Assembly: GCF_007786445.1 (NCBI RefSeq)
Contig: NZ_VNJI01000067.1
Location: 1-36,469 of the forward strand
Direction: 5' to 3'
DNA: 36,469 nucleotides
Source: Paenibacillus cremeus
Lineage (GTDB): Bacteria; Bacillota; Bacilli; Paenibacillales; NBRC-103111
Shown in pieces: positions 15,221-22,193 of this stretch. The notes below the pieces were generated by a model. It did not search any database. It saw only the letters and a program-made list of their open reading frames with translations, and was not told where the DNA came from. Both the position numbers and the translations under genes were made by a program. The first letter of the stretch is position 1; every line of letters starts with the position of its first letter.

Positions 15221-16846
15221 TTGTTTTTATATGATTATGTCGTTAATCTCTCCATATTTTCACTGCTGGTTTCTTCACCTTTGGTCATCCGTTCCTTCAT
15301 CAAACCCCGCTCGTTAAAGCAAAAGCACCTATGGGTCGGCCTATACGCCGGGATTGTTTCCGTCATTCTCGTGATGCTGTCGGTTAAGCAAGAAGGCTAT
15401 TCCTACGATATCAGGTACGCCCCGGTGATCCTCATGTTTTCTTACTTCGGCCCCGCAGGGGGGCTAATCACGGGCGTATTTGTACTATTATCGAGACTGT
15501 TTTCCAGCGGCAATTGGCAGCCGGCCATTACCGGCTGGGTATTTATTATGTTGTGTTTCACCGTCTTGCATAGATATGTTTCAAGATTTTCGGCGCCGAA
15601 GAAGTGTGTAATCTTTTCCGGAGCGTATATCGTATTGTATTTGTGCACCGTGTTCTATTTTCACATTTTAGTGTATGAGCCGCTCTTTCATGTCCAGTAT
15701 CTCCTTTTTGTTTTGCTGGGCGTACTTCTGGGGTGCTTATTGATCGAGTCCTATGAGCGCCTCCGCCGAATTACCTCCGAGAAGCAGGACGTGGAGCGAA
15801 CGCTGGAGGAGAGCGAGTTCAAATATCAGCTCATCGCCGAGCATTCCTCCGACCTGATTGTGGTGATGGACAAAGCTCATGCAATCAGCTACTTTTCTCC
15901 ATCCCATCAGCTGGTGCTAGGGTATCCCTGTGGGGAGCTGGTAGGCTCCGAGCTGCGCCAGATCGTTCACCCGGACGATGTGAGAATGTTTGAAAGCACG
16001 ATAGAGCAAATCTATGAGAAAAAAGATTCTTATGCCATGGAGATCCGACTGGCGCACAAGGACGGCCGCTATATACAATTCGAGTCCCGCTGCAGTCCGG
16101 TTCAGGGGCATGCGGGCAGAGTAGAGCATATGGTCATGACCAGCCGGGACATTTCCGAGCGCAAGAAAGCGGAAGAAATTTTGCTGCAATCGGAGAAGCT
16201 GTCGATCGTCGGCGAGCTGGCGGCCGGTGTGGCCCACGAAATCCGCAATCCGCTGACCACACTGAAAGGCTTTCTCCAGCTCTACAAAAGCAGCGGCGTG
16301 AGCAAGTATAACGACCTGCTCTTAGTCGAGCTGGAGCGCATTGAAACGATCACCAGCGAGCTTCTCACATTGGCCAAGCCGCAAGCCGTCCAGCTCACCT
16401 GTACCGAGGTTCGGGAGTTGATGGATTACACGGTTGAGATGCTGGCGCCGCAGGCCCTTTTGAACAATATTGAATTTATACGGGGCTACGGCACTGAAGC
16501 GCTACCCATCACCTGTGCATCCAATCAAATCAAGCAGGTGTTTCTGAATATTTTAAAAAATGCAATGGAAGCCATGCCGCGCGGGGGCGAGATTCGCATC
16601 AGCCTGTGCAAGGAAGCGGGAGAAGTGTGCCTGATCTCGATCCAGGATCAAGGCAGCGGCATCTCGGAGGAGATGATTCCTCGGTTGGGCCAGCCCTTTT
16701 ACAGCTTGAAGGAAAAAGGAACCGGGCTCGGGCTCATGATCAGCCATAAAATTATTAAACAGCATCAAGGCAGCATCACCTATCAGAGCAAGCTGGATGA
16801 AGGCACGTTGATTGAAATTCGACTGCCCATGGAAAGCGCGGGATAG
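15221..16846 (+). CDS. Orphan sensor histidine kinase, 5TM-PAS-HisKA-HATPase
   Basis: 541 residues. The N-terminal roughly 185 residues hold about five or six membrane helices in the LytS/YhcK-type 5TM arrangement. A PAS domain follows (about 205-315; FKYQLIAEHSSDLIVVMDKA). The dimerisation domain has VAHEIRNPLTTLKGF with phospho-acceptor His339. The ATPase domain shows N box NILKNAMEAM, G1 DQGSGI and G2 GTGLGL. No response regulator is adjacent, and the layout resembles sporulation phosphorelay kinases (KinB and others), so Spo0F is a plausible target; that is inference. AGGTGA at 15210-15215 sits 5 nt before TTG 15221, which I prefer to GTG 15212. Confidence 0.85.
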   Translation: MFLYDYVVNLSIFSLLVSSPLVIRSFIKPRSLKQKHLWVGLYAGIVSVILVMLSVKQEGYSYDIRYAPVILMFSYFGPAGGLITGVFVLLSRLFSSGNWQPAITGWVFIMLCFTVLHRYVSRFSAPKKCVIFSGAYIVLYLCTVFYFHILVYEPLFHVQYLLFVLLGVLLGCLLIESYERLRRITSEKQDVERTLEESEFKYQLIAEHSSDLIVVMDKAHAISYFSPSHQLVLGYPCGELVGSELRQIVHPDDVRMFESTIEQIYEKKDSYAMEIRLAHKDGRYIQFESRCSPVQGHAGRVEHMVMTSRDISERKKAEEILLQSEKLSIVGELAAGVAHEIRNPLTTLKGFLQLYKSSGVSKYNDLLLVELERIETITSELLTLAKPQAVQLTCTEVRELMDYTVEMLAPQALLNNIEFIRGYGTEALPITCASNQIKQVFLNILKNAMEAMPRGGEIRISLCKEAGEVCLISIQDQGSGISEEMIPRLGQPFYSLKEKGTGLGLMISHKIIKQHQGSITYQSKLDEGTLIEIRLPMESAG

Positions 16847-16859
16847 GTTTACACGCACT

Positions 16860-17783
16860 CTATTCCTTCTTGCCCGCTAGCTTGCGAAATAAATCTTGAA
16901 ACACTCGATCTCGGTCCAGATAGGAAACATACCGGATCGGGTGTCGATTGGGATCGTGAATAAAGCGCAGATCGTCGGAGATGAGGGGGGACGGAGTCAA
17001 ATAGCTAGGACAAGCTTCGGGCTGGAGCAGCCAGGCGATGACGGATAAGTCCCAGATGACCCTGGAATAGCCAAAATGATCCGCTCTGCAGCTGGCATAC
17101 GTTTCATATAAATAGCTTCCGATCGCGCCGCTGTCTTTTACATACTCTCGAACCTCGGAGAGGGTGGTTTTCAAATGGGAAGCGACGCCCATACATGGAA
17201 TGAGCACCACCGGAGCCGTACTGTCAAAAATGATCCGTGCCGCATGCACATCCTGCTTCAGGTTGAACTCATCGGTCCGAGGCCAGTGGAAGGCATGCCC
17301 ACCCAGCCAAACAATCACGATCCGGTGGATGATCTCAGGGGCTAACAGCAGCGCAGACGCCACGTTCGTAATCGCCCCAATCGCTACAACATAGAGCGGG
17401 TCGGAGGGGTCTGTATCCATGGCTCGGCGGATCAAATCTTGTACAGCCTCACTATCCACGGGCTCAACGCTGCCCGGCAGGTAGGACGTCGATCCGCGCA
17501 GCACAGGGAGCTCCTCGCGCTGCATCAGCGCACGAATTTTCAGCAACTCGTGATAGCTCTTCTCCATGCCGTCCCCTGGACTGCTGGACATCTGATTGTA
17601 GAACGGTGCGGCATAGAACGCTTCGAGCTCGATCCGCTCGGAAGACAGCAGCGCATAGACCACGGCGAATTGGTCGTCAATTTCATTGAAGGTGTCCGTA
17701 TCCAGCACCATTCGTACTTTACGTCCGGGATGCTCCAACTTTCTCACGAGCTCATCGACAGGCAAGCTTTTGAACGTAGGCAT
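16860..17783 (-). CDS. Nucleoside hydrolase-family protein
   Basis: 307 residues. Members hydrolyse the N-glycosidic bond of ribonucleosides in the cytoplasm. The N-terminal metal site is present as LDTDTFNEIDDQFA (Asp28, Asp30, Asp36, Asp37). It differs from the classical DTDPGIDDA by replacing PG with FNE, a variant seen in a subset of the family whose substrates are less clear. The final catalytic Asp region is RVIWDLSVIAW. The start MPTF at 17783 is set by CAGGAGG 9 nt upstream. The gene is convergent with the kinase, ending 13 nt from it, and is preceded by a LacI-type operator. Confidence 0.82.
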   Translation of the reverse strand: MPTFKSLPVDELVRKLEHPGRKVRMVLDTDTFNEIDDQFAVVYALLSSERIELEAFYAAPFYNQMSSSPGDGMEKSYHELLKIRALMQREELPVLRGSTSYLPGSVEPVDSEAVQDLIRRAMDTDPSDPLYVVAIGAITNVASALLLAPEIIHRIVIVWLGGHAFHWPRTDEFNLKQDVHAARIIFDSTAPVVLIPCMGVASHLKTTLSEVREYVKDSGAIGSYLYETYASCRADHFGYSRVIWDLSVIAWLLQPEACPSYLTPSPLISDDLRFIHDPNRHPIRYVSYLDRDRVFQDLFRKLAGKKE

Positions 17784-17802
17784 AGTCATCATCCTCCTGC
17801 GG

Positions 17803-17832
17803 AATGTATTTTGGTAACGTTTCCAATGGCAA
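17803..17832 (-). promoter_or_regulatory. Promoter with LacI-family operator
   Basis: On the minus strand TTGCCA (17832-17827) and TACATT (17808-17803) form -35 and -10 with an 18-nt spacer. That spacer contains TTGGTAACGTTTCCAA (17811-17826), a 16-bp palindrome centred on CG with one symmetric mismatch pair, the hallmark of LacI-family operators. A repressor there would block polymerase directly. It resembles a cre site but departs from the consensus at the T of GGTAACG. No lacI-type gene is in the window. Confidence 0.7.
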
Positions 17833-18029
17833 CACAGCAACATTTTAGCATATCACAGGGAAAAGACAATGAATTATCCCATCGAATCTCATTTACATTG
17901 CTGAAATGAAAAGAAATCTTAACCTGCTCGTGGTGATGAAGGGGGAGGGGCCTTTTGATAATCTATAAACCCACAAATCTTGTTCCCATGAACCAGTAAT
18001 CATTGCAGACCACAAAAAAACCGCAGGCT

Positions 18030-18085
18030 TGAACTGCACCCCAATGGTTAGACACGATCTAACAGATGGAGGCTGTTAACCTGAT
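18030..18085 (+). mobile_element. IS3-like left-end relic
   Basis: TGAACTGCACCCCAA followed by GTTAGACACGATCTAAC and GGAGG before a near-start codon resembles the terminal repeat, leader and ribosome site that precede the first transposase ORF of many IS3-family elements. No transposase follows; after about 55 nt the sequence turns into AT-rich unique DNA. AAAAAAACCGCAGGCTT just upstream (about 18014-18030) looks like one arm of a terminator whose partner arm AAGCCTGCGG is missing, as if the element had landed in it. The identification rests on remembered end sequences. Confidence 0.45.
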
Positions 18086-18184
18086 TACTCTAAAAATCTT
18101 TAATTTTTATTTTTTAATTCGGGATAACCATATATACTTAAGAAGGATTCAATGCAACACATTTGAAGGGAGACGGTGGAAAGC

Positions 18185-19276
18185 ATGCATGGCGTACATT
18201 TTACGTTAGGCTCGCCCAACGCATATATTCATGAGCCGGGGATCTTGCACAAGGCTGGGGAATGGATCGTTAAATTCGGACATTCCGTCTTTATCGTTAC
18301 TGGAGAAAAATCGTGGGACAGCTGTGGCCGTACGCTGATTGACAGCTTAGAGAGTGAGGGCGTGCGTTATTCCGTCGAGAAGTACCGTGGGGAATGCTCG
18401 TATGAGGAGGTTGCCCGTCTAAAAGAGCTGGCGGCGGGGGAGCCGGAGTTAATTTGCGGCGTAGGCGGTGGGAAGGTGCTGGATACCGCCAAAGCGCTGG
18501 CGAACGATCTCGGCAAGCCGTTCGTCGCCATCCCTACACTTGCCGCAACCTGTGCTGCGGTCAGTAATCTTGCGATTATGTATACCGAGGACGGAGTCTA
18601 CATCAACTTTCCAGTCTATGTTCGCGGCACGGAGCTTTGTCTTGTGGACACGGAAGTGATTGCTCAAGCACCCGTACGCTATTTAGGGGCAGGGATCGCC
18701 GATACGCTAGCTAAATGGATTGAGTGTCCAATGGCGGCTACCGGCAAGAAGCACAATATGTCGACCGTCGTTGGGCTGCAAATGGCCAAGCTCTGCTACG
18801 ATACCCTTCTTAAGCATGGTGCGCAGGCCATGAATGATGCTGAGCAGGGAATTTCGAGCGAAGCGCTGCAGCATATCATCGATACGAATATTTTGATCAG
18901 CGGATTGGTAGGCGGGTTCGGTGAGGACAACTGCCGATCAGCTGCTGCACACGCGGTGCATAATGGCTTGACCGTAATTCCGGAATCCCATCATGCGTTT
19001 CATGGGGAAAAGGTGGCGTACGGCATTTTGGTCCAATTGGTATTGGAAAATCGCCCCCAAGCGGATCTGGACGAAGTGCTGGGATTTTTCAAAGAGCTTG
19101 CTCTGCCTCGCAAGCTGAAGCATTTGGGCATTGATCGGGAGCTTAGCGAAGAGGAGCTGGCGGAGGTCGCACACATTTCCTTGCTGCCGGAGAGTACGAT
19201 GGGCAATATGTCGATGACGATCACGCAGGCAATGGTGATTGAGGCGATCCGAACCGTCGAAGGCTGGTTGGAATAG
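18185..19276 (+). CDS. Iron-containing alcohol dehydrogenase family, GldA-like
   Basis: 363 residues. NAD-linked polyol dehydrogenase with the nucleotide-binding GVGGGKVLDTAKALA at about 94-108 and PTLAATCAAVSNL, as in glycerol dehydrogenases. Metal ligands are expected at Asp in GAGIADTLAKW and the two His in AAAHAVHNGL and HHAFHGEKVAYG; all are present. The start is taken as ATG 18185, with GTG 18176 as alternative. The leader contains TATACT at 18133-18138 as a possible -10. The likely reaction is oxidation of a polyol such as glycerol, or the reverse reduction; the substrate is uncertain. The gene is monocistronic with its own terminator. The 400-bp gap before it holds the divergent nucleoside hydrolase promoter and the IS3-like relic. 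Confidence 0.85.
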   Translation: MHGVHFTLGSPNAYIHEPGILHKAGEWIVKFGHSVFIVTGEKSWDSCGRTLIDSLESEGVRYSVEKYRGECSYEEVARLKELAAGEPELICGVGGGKVLDTAKALANDLGKPFVAIPTLAATCAAVSNLAIMYTEDGVYINFPVYVRGTELCLVDTEVIAQAPVRYLGAGIADTLAKWIECPMAATGKKHNMSTVVGLQMAKLCYDTLLKHGAQAMNDAEQGISSEALQHIIDTNILISGLVGGFGEDNCRSAAAHAVHNGLTVIPESHHAFHGEKVAYGILVQLVLENRPQADLDEVLGFFKELALPRKLKHLGIDRELSEEELAEVAHISLLPESTMGNMSMTITQAMVIEAIRTVEGWLE

Positions 19277-19284
19277 TTGGATAT

Positions 19285-19336
19285 ACCCAAGGGCTAGCAA
19301 GTTGTAAGCGCTGCCCTTGGGTTAGTATATTTTATT
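19285..19336 (+). terminator. Strong terminator after the dehydrogenase gene
   Basis: ACCCAAGGGC at 19285-19294 and GCCCTTGGGT at 19313-19322 are a perfect 10-bp stem followed by TATATTTTATTTT. The rest of the gap to 19492 is unremarkable apart from TGG-TATGAT near 19450, a possible extended -10 for the ankyrin gene. Confidence 0.85.
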
Positions 19337-19492
19337 TTAGCACGTGAAGCAGAAAGCGAGGCCTATTCGGCACCTAATCGAAACGTTTTTCTGAAGTGGC
19401 TAACATCTCTTTTAAAGAAGGCACGCCCGTCTGGATTGTCCCAAAATATGGTATGATGCTTCCAATACATCTCGTGGTAAGGGGATCAGAGT

Positions 19493-20092
19493 ATGGAATT
19501 CATATATGATGATGACACGCTGGCAATAGAAGTTGTAGGGGCGATCCGCACTGGCGATACGGAAAGTCTGGGGGTGCATTTGGCTGCGCATCCACAGCTG
19601 GTTCATTTAGGGATTGTCAGCAGAGACCGGAAAAGCTGCCCGACGCCTCAAGCGCGAACGTTGCTCCATATTGCAACCGACTGGCCGGGTCATTATCCTA
19701 ACGGGGCGGCCATCATTCGCATGTTGGTCGATGCCGGGGCAAACGTGAACGCGCGCTTCACGGGGCCGCACACCGAAACTCCGCTTCACTGGGCGGCGAG
19801 CAATGACGATATCGATGCGCTGGACGCGCTTCTCGATGCTGGCGCCGACATCGAAGCACCGGGCGCGGGGCGCGTGTCCCGGCAGGACCAAGTCATCGTC
19901 GCCTTCTGGTGCGCCTGCCATGGCGGGCAGCCGTCTTCTGTCGAGTACCTGCTGCACCGGGGAGCCGATCTGAGCTGGGCTTCGGACTGGGATGGCTTGA
20001 CGCCTCTGGACGCAGCGAAACGCAGTGAAGCTCATGATCTAGTTCAGTGGCTGATTCGTCAGGGCGCTAAGAGTGCGGATGAGCTGAGGTGA
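19493..20092 (+). CDS. Ankyrin-repeat protein
   Basis: 199 residues, soluble, no signal peptide. Repeat units are visible as TLLHIATDWPG, ETPLHWAASNDDIDALDALLDAGAD and LTPLDAAKRSEAHDLVQWLI, each with the TPLxxAA turn and the following helix pair; the first is less regular. About four units make a short solenoid, a scaffold for protein binding. Family members in Bacillales are often stand-alone with no assigned partner. The start is ATG at 19493 with AAGGGGAT upstream. No operon partner is apparent. Confidence 0.85.
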   Translation: MEFIYDDDTLAIEVVGAIRTGDTESLGVHLAAHPQLVHLGIVSRDRKSCPTPQARTLLHIATDWPGHYPNGAAIIRMLVDAGANVNARFTGPHTETPLHWAASNDDIDALDALLDAGADIEAPGAGRVSRQDQVIVAFWCACHGGQPSSVEYLLHRGADLSWASDWDGLTPLDAAKRSEAHDLVQWLIRQGAKSADELR

Positions 20093-20165
20093 GCTTTTGG
20101 GAGGGGGGATTTGGGAACCACGCAGACCTAACTACTCCTGCGAAGCGCCCGTAGCTTGGGTTGAA

Positions 20166-20180
20166 ATTTACAAAGTAAAT
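20166..20180. promoter_or_regulatory. Small inverted repeat before the amidotransferase gene
   Basis: ATTTAC-AAA-GTAAAT is a perfect 6-bp inverted repeat immediately before the CGGAGG ribosome site of the next gene. It could be an operator or a leader hairpin. No T-run follows. Confidence 0.3.
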
Positions 20181-20197
20181 ACCTCGGAGGCTTATTT

Positions 20198-20880
20198 ATG
20201 AAAATCGGAATTGTCGGCGATTATCATGCAGATTATCCATCACAAAGGGCCACGAATGAAGCTTTGTTGCATTCCATTGAAAAAAGTGAGCGCGAAATCA
20301 AGTTTGACTGGATACCCACGTCGACGATAACCGAACAACTGGATTCCATCGTGAAGTCGTACAACGGCTTTTGGATTGCTCCAGGCCGCCCGGAATCCGC
20401 GATCGGTGTGCTTCAGATTATTAAATATGCGCGCGAAGCGAACATCCCCTAGGCACGTGCAGCGGCTTTCAAAATATGCTCATCGAGTATGCCAGAAATC
20501 AAATCGGAATTGAGGAGGCAGAGCATGAGGAGCAAGATCCTGATGCTTCTAAATTGCTCGTGAGCAGACTATCTTGTTCATTAGTAGGTCAGCAAGGCGA
20601 AGTTTGCTTAGATTCTTTTTCAAAGGTATTTCAAATCTATCGAGAAGCAAAGATCGTAGAGCAATTCAGGTGCAATTATGGGCTCAATGCGGAGTATCAG
20701 GCTTTTGTAGAACAATCCGGTTTGGAAATCGTAGGGAAAGATAGCTCCGGAAACCCGAGGGTTATTGAAATACCGGGGAACCGTTTTTTTATCGGGACCC
20801 TGTTTGTTCCACAGCTTAGTTCAACCCCTGAACATCCCCATTGTTTAATCGATTCCTTTATTGACCATGTCTGTTCGTAG
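20198..20880 (+). pseudogene. CTP synthase C-terminal-like glutamine amidotransferase, frameshifted
   Basis: The first frame (20198-20452) gives MKIGIVGDYHADYPSQRATN onward and stops at TAG right after NIP. Reading on from 20449 in the -1 frame gives LGTCSGFQNMLIEYARNQIG and continues to 20880. The joined protein matches the family called CTP synthase C-terminal region-related (seleno)protein. The Cys in GTCSG is the amidotransferase nucleophile, and EHPHCLIDSF near the end carries the catalytic Glu/His. Restoring one T (ATCCCCTTAGGC) would rebuild NIPLGTC, so a one-base deletion is the simplest explanation. A -1 slip on C CCC TAG would also join the frames. The gene is preceded by GGAGG. Confidence 0.75.
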
Positions 20881-20905
20881 AATCCGGAAAAGTGAGGCAA
20901 TAGGT

Positions 20906-21037
20906 ATGCCCGTCATCCCCGTGTGGCATGCTTTTACATCGAGTTCAAACACGATCGGCATTCTAGTAGTTGCGCCTATATCTGGCTTTTGTATGGGCCT
21001 ATTGGCATCATCATTGGTCTACGCCTTTCGCCGCTAA
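20906..21037 (+). CDS. Possible 43-residue membrane protein
   Basis: A 43-residue ORF with one or two hydrophobic stretches (TIGILVVAPISGFCMGLLAS) and a basic end, FRR. AGTGAGG lies about 8 nt before the ATG. It falls between the broken amidotransferase gene and the convergent NIPSNAP gene. An inverted repeat (GCCGCT 21030-21035 with AGCGGC 21054-21059) overlaps its stop. I know no family; it could be a chance ORF. Confidence 0.3.
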   Translation: MPVIPVWHAFTSSSNTIGILVVAPISGFCMGLLASSLVYAFRR

Positions 21038-21068
21038 CCGCCAGCCAGCAGTCAGCGGCTGCAGCCCT

Positions 21069-21386
21069 CTATGCCTTAAAATAGGGGGCACGAGTCATAA
21101 AAATCTCTTCAAGCTTCTCCACAATCGGCCCGCTTTCCTCAGACTTGCGCTTGATCTCGTTCCACTCAGGATCTGTTCGGAACGCATTCCACTGCCGCTG
21201 CCGCTCCTCCATATCCGCATATTCCATCACGTAATACAGCTTCGGAAGGCCGGTCTGATCGATCCAGAAATCCGTTACCTTCATGCCCAGACGTTCAAAA
21301 ATCCCCAGCGTGTGCTGGCTGAACCGTTGCTCAATGGCGTCCAGCCGTCCAGGGTACATCGTGTAAATCCGCAGCTCGTGCAGCAA
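21069..21386 (-). CDS. NIPSNAP-family protein
   Basis: 105 residues, a single ferredoxin-like alpha/beta domain. HELRIYTMYPGRLDAIEQRF at the start and the later LPKLYYVMEYADMEERQRQW are the standard NIPSNAP pattern. Proteins of this size are found throughout bacteria, usually of unknown function. The start is TTG, with AGGAG 9 nt upstream. It is divergent from the glutathione peroxidase gene, separated by about 145 bp. Confidence 0.88.
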   Translation of the reverse strand: MLHELRIYTMYPGRLDAIEQRFSQHTLGIFERLGMKVTDFWIDQTGLPKLYYVMEYADMEERQRQWNAFRTDPEWNEIKRKSEESGPIVEKLEEIFMTRAPYFKA

Positions 21387-21532
21387 GCTTTATCACTCCT
21401 CGGTTTGAGATTCACCACATTTTGGATACATTTTCAACATAGCATGGAATTCTATCGCTTTGCAATCGGAAATATGGCAAGGTAGAATGGAATGAATGAT
21501 GAACACGAAGTCTGACCTAGGAGACAGGTTCA

Positions 21533-22018
21533 ATGAACGTATATGATTTCAAGGTTCGTACCGCGCGTGGGGAGCAGAAGCCGCTGTCCGAATATCGCGG
21601 AAAGGTGCTGCTGATTGTCAATACAGCGACCCAGTGCGGATTGGCTCCGCAGTTTCATGGACTGCAGCAGCTTCATGAAAAATATAAGGATCAAGGGCTA
21701 GTCGTACTGGGCTTTCCTTGCAACCAGTTTAGGGATCAAGAGCCGGTGCGCGATCAGGAGATGGAGCAAACGTGCCAGATCAATTTTGGGGTCACCTTCC
21801 CCCTGCTGGCCAAAATCGATGTGAACGGAGCGCAGGCGGATCCGCTGTACCAATACTTGAAGAAGGAGAAGCCCGGCTTATTCGGTTCGGGAATCAAGTG
21901 GAATTTTACCAAGTTTCTGATAGATACGAATGGCCAAGTAGTAAAGCGCTTCTCGCCAACGACCAAGCCGCAAAGCATCGAGCGGAAGATTCAAGAGCTG
22001 CTGGAACAAACCAAATAA
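21533..22018 (+). CDS. Glutathione peroxidase-family thiol peroxidase
   Basis: 161 residues, the normal length for bacterial enzymes that reduce hydroperoxides in the cytoplasm. The peroxidatic Cys35 lies in NTATQCGLAPQ, the second conserved Cys63 in GFPCNQF, and the Trp/Asn pair in WNFTKFLID. In bacilli such proteins generally use thioredoxin, not glutathione. AGGAG lies 9-10 nt before the ATG. It is monocistronic, with a terminator 12 nt after its stop. Confidence 0.93.
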   Translation: MNVYDFKVRTARGEQKPLSEYRGKVLLIVNTATQCGLAPQFHGLQQLHEKYKDQGLVVLGFPCNQFRDQEPVRDQEMEQTCQINFGVTFPLLAKIDVNGAQADPLYQYLKKEKPGLFGSGIKWNFTKFLIDTNGQVVKRFSPTTKPQSIERKIQELLEQTK

Positions 22019-22030
22019 CTCGCATCAGAG

Positions 22031-22062
22031 GACCTTTGACATGTGTCGAAGGTCTATTTTGT
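22031..22062 (+). terminator. Terminator after the peroxidase gene
   Basis: GACCTTTGAC at 22031-22040 pairs with GTCGAAGGTC at 22045-22054 (one G-T pair), loop ATGT, then TATTTTGTTTG. Confidence 0.8.
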
Positions 22063-22193
22063 TTGTTCTGGAAGTCGCCTATTAAAATCCGAATCTAGCG
22101 ACATTTTTTCATTTTATAGCGATAATATAGCGGCTGGGTTCTATGTTACTGTAAAGGAGGAATCAAAAGGGGATAAAGGAGTGAGCAAGTTTG

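Noticed and set aside
17811..17826. Catabolite-responsive element (cre)
   Set aside because: The palindrome is LacI-type but has T where cre requires A, so it is called a LacI-family operator without naming CcpA.
19377..19395. cre-like sequence around GAAACGTTTTTC
   Set aside because: Flanks miss the required TG and CA, and it is about 100 nt from the next gene.
20970..21485. 171-residue plus-strand ORF
   Set aside because: It overlaps the NIPSNAP gene on the other strand over its whole length and has no motif or ribosome site.
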